Positions 60,616 through 64,000 of a stretch of DNA of 64,000 nucleotides are shown piece after piece. The position numbers and the translations under genes were made by a program. Source of the stretch: JAJRQY01 sp965224435 (GTDB lineage: Bacteria; Actinomycetota; Acidimicrobiia; Acidimicrobiales; SZUA-35); the NCBI GenBank assembly GCA_965224435.1, contig OZ245048.1:3534001-3598000 (forward strand). The letters are read 5' to 3'. Under the pieces are notes generated by a model. That model was not told the origin of the DNA. It worked only from the letters and a program-made list of their open reading frames with translations, and searched no databases. Position 1 is the stretch's first letter, and every line of letters begins with the position of its first letter.

Positions 60616-61878
60616 ATGCGCTACGCCGAACCCGACTCCTTCGTTCACGACATCATCAAGACGTCCATCCACGATCATCTTCTAACCCCAGAACGCCTTG
60701 AGGTTCAAGCCACAGCCAGGGCCTTCGCCCGCTATGAGCTGATGCCAATTGCGAACGAACTGGACCCACAACAGAAGGAGTTCCCGCCATCCCTCCTGGA
60801 GCGCATGGGTGAGCTCGGCTACTTCGGCGTCACCATCCCGACTGAGTACGGTGGCATGGGACTCGGCGTCTTCGAGTACTGCCTCGTCGCCGAAGAACTG
60901 GCCAGAGCGTGGATGAGCGCCGCCAGCATTATCGCCCGCGCTCAAGGGCTTGGCACTCAGATCGGCGATGCGAACTATCAAGATGAACTCAGACGACGCA
61001 GCGCAAGGGGCGACTGGATTGGTGCAGTTGCTCTGTCCGAGCCGAACGCCGGAAGTGATCTTGCGGCAGTCGAATGCCGCGCCGCCCTGGAGGGTGACGA
61101 ATGGGTCATCAATGGTGAGAAACGCTGGTGTGGAAACGCGCTGAACGCCGACTTTATTGCCGCCCTGGTACGGGTCAAGGACCCCGAGCCGGGTCAGCCA
61201 CGGGCGGCGGGACTCACCACCCTCATCATCGAGAAGGAACGTGGCAAGTATCCCAAGGGCCTGACTGGCAGTCCGATCGAGAAGATCGGCTACTTCGGCA
61301 TGACGACTTTTGCCCTCCAGTTTGATGATGTGCGAATCCCGGCCAGCCACAAGGTTGGCTCGGCCAAGTCCAGTTCGGGAGACAAGGCATCGACCGCTGC
61401 CTTCAAGGCAACCCAAGCAGGCTTGAACATCGCCCGAGTGCATACCGCAGCGCGCGCCATCGGGCTTGCCAGAGCCGCCTTGGAAGACTCGTTGGATTAC
61501 GCCGCTAGCCGGGTGCAGTTTGGCAAACCCATCGGTGAGCAGCAGGTCATTCGATTCAAGCTGGCGGACATGGCCACCCGAATCGAGCACTGCCGCTCGA
61601 TGATGTACGCCGTAGCTCACACCTTGGACCAGGGTGGCTCAGCCGAACGCGAGTCGGCCATGGTCAAGTTGCATGCCACCGAGATGGCCGTCGATGTGAC
61701 CGGCGAAGCTATCCAGATCCATGGTGGCAACGGCTACACCACCGAGTTCGCCGTCGAGCGCTACTGGCGAGACGCCAGGCTCACCACCATCTTCGAGGGC
61801 ACCAGCGAGATCCAGCGACGAATCATCTCCAGCCGCCTACTACCCAAACAGCGTCGAACCAAGCCGGAAGGCAGTTGA
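60616..61878 (+). CDS. Acyl-CoA dehydrogenase
   Basis: A 420-residue flavoprotein with the three standard domains: N-terminal GYFGVTIPTEYGGMGLGVFE, the middle-domain flavin loop ALSEPNAGSDLA and the C-terminal IQIHGGNGYTTEFAVERYWR with FEGTSEIQ, in which the catalytic Glu region is intact. Together with MaoC hydratases, an aldolase and a CoA-transferase it suggests oxidation of a branched or dicarboxylic acyl-CoA. The substrate is undetermined. The ATG at 60616 is four bases after the VOC stop. Confidence 0.9.
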   Translation: MRYAEPDSFVHDIIKTSIHDHLLTPERLEVQATARAFARYELMPIANELDPQQKEFPPSLLERMGELGYFGVTIPTEYGGMGLGVFEYCLVAEELARAWMSAASIIARAQGLGTQIGDANYQDELRRRSARGDWIGAVALSEPNAGSDLAAVECRAALEGDEWVINGEKRWCGNALNADFIAALVRVKDPEPGQPRAAGLTTLIIEKERGKYPKGLTGSPIEKIGYFGMTTFALQFDDVRIPASHKVGSAKSSSGDKASTAAFKATQAGLNIARVHTAARAIGLARAALEDSLDYAASRVQFGKPIGEQQVIRFKLADMATRIEHCRSMMYAVAHTLDQGGSAERESAMVKLHATEMAVDVTGEAIQIHGGNGYTTEFAVERYWRDARLTTIFEGTSEIQRRIISSRLLPKQRRTKPEGS

Positions 61879-61880
61879 TC

Positions 61881-62642
61881 ATGGCCCTACCCGACATTCC
61901 TGATCTGTCGAACGAAGTTTCCGAAGAGGAATGGACCGCCCGTTGTGACCTAGCTGCCGCCTACCGGTTAGTTTCCCGAGAACGCTGGGATGACCTGCTG
62001 TCCACCCACCTCTCGGCTCGAGTGCCCGGCGAGCCCGAGCACATGCTGCTCAACCCCTACGGCTTCTTGTTCTCTCAGATGACCGCTTCGTCGTTGATCA
62101 AGGTCGACATGATGGGCAACGTGCTCAGCCCCACTCCCCTCTTTGTCAATCCGGCGGCCGTTGTCATCCATGGCGGAATCCTCGAGTCTCGCCCTGACGT
62201 CGAATCGGTCATGCATCTCCACACCGTTGATGGTGTTGCCGTTTCAACTCATGCCGATGGCTTGATGCCGCTCAATCAGCGGGCCCTTTACTTCCAGGAC
62301 ATCCTGGCCTACCACGACTACGAAGGCATCGCCCTCGATGATGACGAGCGGGTGACCCTCGCTCGTGATCTCGGCGACAAGTGGCTGCTGATGCTACGCA
62401 ACCACGGCACCCTGTCCGTTGGTCGAACCATCGGCCAGGCCTACACGTACCTCTACTTCTTGGAAATGGCCTGCCGCTACCAAACTCGGACTCTTTCCGG
62501 TGGTGTTGACCTTGTGCGATTGCCACCGGACGTGATCGAGAAGGTACCGAAACAAGCCACCCATATTGTGCATATGGGAACCATGGAATGGCCAGCTCTG
62601 TTAGCCAGTTTGGATAAGGATGATGCGGACTACGCAACATGA
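61881..62642 (+). CDS. Class II aldolase/adducin family protein
   Basis: A 253-residue protein of the class II aldolase/adducin fold. STHLSARVPG is the N-terminal signature; VIHGGILESRPDVESVMHLHT carries the zinc His pair and MLRNHGTLSVG the third His. Members cleave phosphorylated sugars or, in other branches, decarboxylate or hydrolyse small acids. GGAAGG lies upstream of ATG 61881; a TTG two codons before it overlaps the previous stop. It overlaps the MaoC gene by four bases. Confidence 0.86.
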   Translation: MALPDIPDLSNEVSEEEWTARCDLAAAYRLVSRERWDDLLSTHLSARVPGEPEHMLLNPYGFLFSQMTASSLIKVDMMGNVLSPTPLFVNPAAVVIHGGILESRPDVESVMHLHTVDGVAVSTHADGLMPLNQRALYFQDILAYHDYEGIALDDDERVTLARDLGDKWLLMLRNHGTLSVGRTIGQAYTYLYFLEMACRYQTRTLSGGVDLVRLPPDVIEKVPKQATHIVHMGTMEWPALLASLDKDDADYAT

Positions 62643-63151
62643 GTCACACAGCCCGCACAGCCGCACCAGCCTTTGACCCAGCCGACTTTCCTGTCCGGGC
62701 GCGTGGAAACAAGTTTGAGGACTTCACCGAAGGTCAGGTATTCAGCCACCACTGGGGACGAACCATCACCGAATCAGATGCGCTGAACTTTGCAACGATC
62801 ACCTGCGCCTATAACCCGATGTACCTTAACGCCGAGTACTCCAAGGCCCATGGAAATGATGACCTGGTGGTCTCCCCCATGCTGGTCTTGTGCACCGTGG
62901 TCGGCCTCTCGGTCGAAGATTTGTCCGAGGCCGGCGGTCCCTTCCTCGGCGTCGAAGACTGCACCTTCGAAGCACACGTCTACCCCGGCGACACACTCAC
63001 CGCAAGCAGCACCGTACTGAGTGCTCGAGAATCATCCAGCCGACCAACCACAGGCATCGTGACGTGGGGAACCGAAGCCAGAAACCAGCGGGACGAACTT
63101 GTTCTCAGCTACACCCGAACCAATCTGGTAGCCAAGCGGGTCAAGCCATGA
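62639..63151 (+). CDS. MaoC-like dehydratase domain protein (first copy)
   Basis: A 170-residue hot-dog-fold protein. EDFTEGQVFSHHWGRTITESDALNFATITCAYNPMYLN has the MaoC hydratase pattern in two short blocks (RTITESDALNFA and NPMYLN, where an R-hydratase would have a D-H-N-P-x-H type set). The His is replaced here, so catalysis may depend on the partner subunit. It is four-base coupled to both neighbours. With the next MaoC gene it likely forms a heterodimeric enoyl-CoA hydratase, similar in layout to mesaconyl-CoA hydratase halves. Confidence 0.85.
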   Translation: MSHTARTAAPAFDPADFPVRARGNKFEDFTEGQVFSHHWGRTITESDALNFATITCAYNPMYLNAEYSKAHGNDDLVVSPMLVLCTVVGLSVEDLSEAGGPFLGVEDCTFEAHVYPGDTLTASSTVLSARESSSRPTTGIVTWGTEARNQRDELVLSYTRTNLVAKRVKP

Positions 63152-63633
63152 GCGAACGTGGACCACTTTCCAAACTGGTCGGTGAAGGAACCTTCTTCGA
63201 AGACTTCGAGATTGGACAGAAGATTCGTCATGCCCGCGGCTCAACGGTTGATGAGGTTGAGAATCAGTATCTTTCCAAGTTGGTGGTCAACACTGCGGCA
63301 GCCCACTTTGACGAAGCAACCATGAAACCCTTTGGCGGACGCCTGGTTTTTGGCCTGGTCACTGGGTCCATCGTTGTCGGGCTCGCCACCCAGGACACCG
63401 CCGAGTGTGCCCTGCGGGAGCTCTCCTTGACTGCCTTACGGTTCACGGCCCCGGTTCATCATGGCGACACCCTCTACGCCTTCACCGAAGTGCTGTCAGC
63501 GAGCCCCGCCGAACAAGACGACGCTGGCATTGTTGAGTTCCGGCATTGGGGCATCAACCAGAAAGACGTCGTGGTCTTCGAATGCCGACGGACCGTGCTG
63601 ATCAAACGTCGAGAGATGTGGGAGCAACGATGA
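63148..63633 (+). CDS. MaoC-like dehydratase domain protein (second copy)
   Basis: A 161-residue hot-dog-fold protein: FFEDFEIGQKIRHARGSTVD, then VVNTAAAHFDEATMKPFGGR with a His where hydratases carry their catalytic set, and RFTAPVHHGDTLYAFTEV. It starts inside the stop of the first MaoC gene (ATGA) and overlaps the CoA-transferase start. The pair probably act as one hydratase on an unsaturated CoA thioester. Confidence 0.85.
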   Translation: MSERGPLSKLVGEGTFFEDFEIGQKIRHARGSTVDEVENQYLSKLVVNTAAAHFDEATMKPFGGRLVFGLVTGSIVVGLATQDTAECALRELSLTALRFTAPVHHGDTLYAFTEVLSASPAEQDDAGIVEFRHWGINQKDVVVFECRRTVLIKRREMWEQR

Positions 63634-64000
63634 CCGCTGCCCAACTGACCAAGGCCGGACCATTGGCTGGAATAACTGTCGTCGACCTGACCCAAGCCCT
63701 GGCCGGACCGTTCTGCACCATGCTGTTGGCCGACCTGGGAGCCAACGTCATCAAGGTCGAGCCGCCACAAGGCGACATGACTCGGTTTGGCGGACCCTTC
63801 ACCCGTGAAGACACCGAGAAGGCCTACGGCGGCTACTTCGGGTCGATCAATCGATCCAAAAGATCAATCGTGCTGAACCTGAAAGACGACGCCGACAAGC
63901 AGATCCTGCTCGAGCTTGTCGATCAGGCAGACATGCTGATCGAGAACACCCGAGTCGGCTCCATGGAACGCCTCGGTCTTGGCTACGAAACCTTGGCCGA
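63630..64000 (+). CDS. CaiB/BaiF family CoA-transferase (partial)
   Basis: The N-terminal 123 residues of a class III CoA-transferase; the gene runs off the right edge. LAGITVVDLTQALAGPFCTMLLADLGANVIKVE is the family start (seen as LTQALAGPFCTMLLADLGAN), followed by GDMTRFGGPF, NRSKRSIVLNLKD and ADMLIENTRVGSMERLGLGY. The catalytic Asp lies beyond the visible part. It would activate the pathway acid by CoA exchange for the dehydrogenase and hydratases of the operon. Confidence 0.9.
   Translation, partial: MTAAQLTKAGPLAGITVVDLTQALAGPFCTMLLADLGANVIKVEPPQGDMTRFGGPFTREDTEKAYGGYFGSINRSKRSIVLNLKDDADKQILLELVDQADMLIENTRVGSMERLGLGYETLA

Noticed and set aside
60682..61620. 312-residue open frame antisense to the acyl-CoA dehydrogenase
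   Set aside because: No domain features; the plus-strand product has complete family motifs.
1..64000. tRNA, rRNA, CRISPR arrays, prophage or insertion sequences
   Set aside because: No cloverleaf-like segments, regular spaced repeats, transposases or integrases were found; the only tandem arrays are the short 9-16 bp ones listed.

Overview
The window is a dense bacterial chromosome segment with about 58 genes. Most neighbours overlap by 4 bases or lie within 50 bases, and no gene-free stretch exceeds 250 bases. I see no rRNA, tRNA, CRISPR array, transposase or phage module. Gene content points to Actinomycetota: a DUF222/13E12-type HNH nuclease, F420-type LLM and PPOX oxidoreductases, a MoxR/DUF58/DUF4129 block and a BTAD-domain regulator. 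The moderately high GC and abundant CoA-thioester catabolism would fit an Acidimicrobiia-like lineage, but that last step is inference.

Layout. 0-10.6 kb: MgtC and YczE-type membrane proteins, a flavin monooxygenase, HAD hydrolase, GNAT, a thiolase plus NAD(P)-binding protein operon facing a TetR gene across two matching operators, and a Tat-exported amidase followed by nitronate monooxygenase-like and VOC-bicupin genes. 10.6-22.3 kb (minus strand): a large AAA/BTAD regulator, a GGDEF-EAL protein coupled to a FIST sensor, and the MoxR-DUF58-DUF4129 operon. 22.3-29.7 kb: a catabolic cluster with a NicX-like ring-cleaving dioxygenase, an acyl-CoA dehydrogenase-fold protein, a bifunctional aminobenzoyl-CoA/salicylyl-CoA monooxygenase-reductase, a PaaX-type repressor and an HpaB-type monooxygenase. 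29.7-37 kb: PhzF-like protein, membrane-anchored multicopper oxidase, aldo/keto reductase, PhyH oxygenase, a probable selenocysteine-containing redoxin, an LLM oxidoreductase and an SRPBCC protein.

37-48.3 kb is the centrepiece: an apparently near-complete reductive nicotinate pathway of the kind known from the anaerobe Eubacterium barkeri. It comprises nicotinamidase, a molybdenum nicotinate dehydrogenase (separate FAD subunit plus a fused Fe-S/Mo subunit), 6-hydroxynicotinate reductase with a UPF0280 partner that may install its covalent flavin, enamidase, and, 9 bases after enamidase, a methylmalonate-semialdehyde-dehydrogenase-like enzyme. I infer that the last enzyme turns 2-formylglutarate into glutaryl-CoA plus CO2, replacing the long fermentative branch of E. 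barkeri. A NicR-like MarR regulator closes the operon. A matching 16-bp near-palindrome sits in both divergent control regions (39851-39866 and 47617-47632).

48.4-59.5 kb: HNH nuclease, DinB-like, PPOX, MFS, sulfatase overlapping a reductive-dehalogenase-like gene, AlkC-type glycosylase, ankyrin protein, NIPSNAP protein and a D-2-hydroxyacid dehydrogenase. 59.6-64 kb: a MarR-led, tightly coupled CoA-thioester operon (VOC, acyl-CoA dehydrogenase, class II aldolase, two MaoC proteins, CoA-transferase) that runs off the right edge.

Two further signals stand out. An in-frame TGA at 35054-35056 falls in the redox motif of a thioredoxin-fold gene and is followed by a bacterial SECIS-like hairpin. 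Short 15-16 bp tandem duplications span the stop codons of four separate minus-strand genes.
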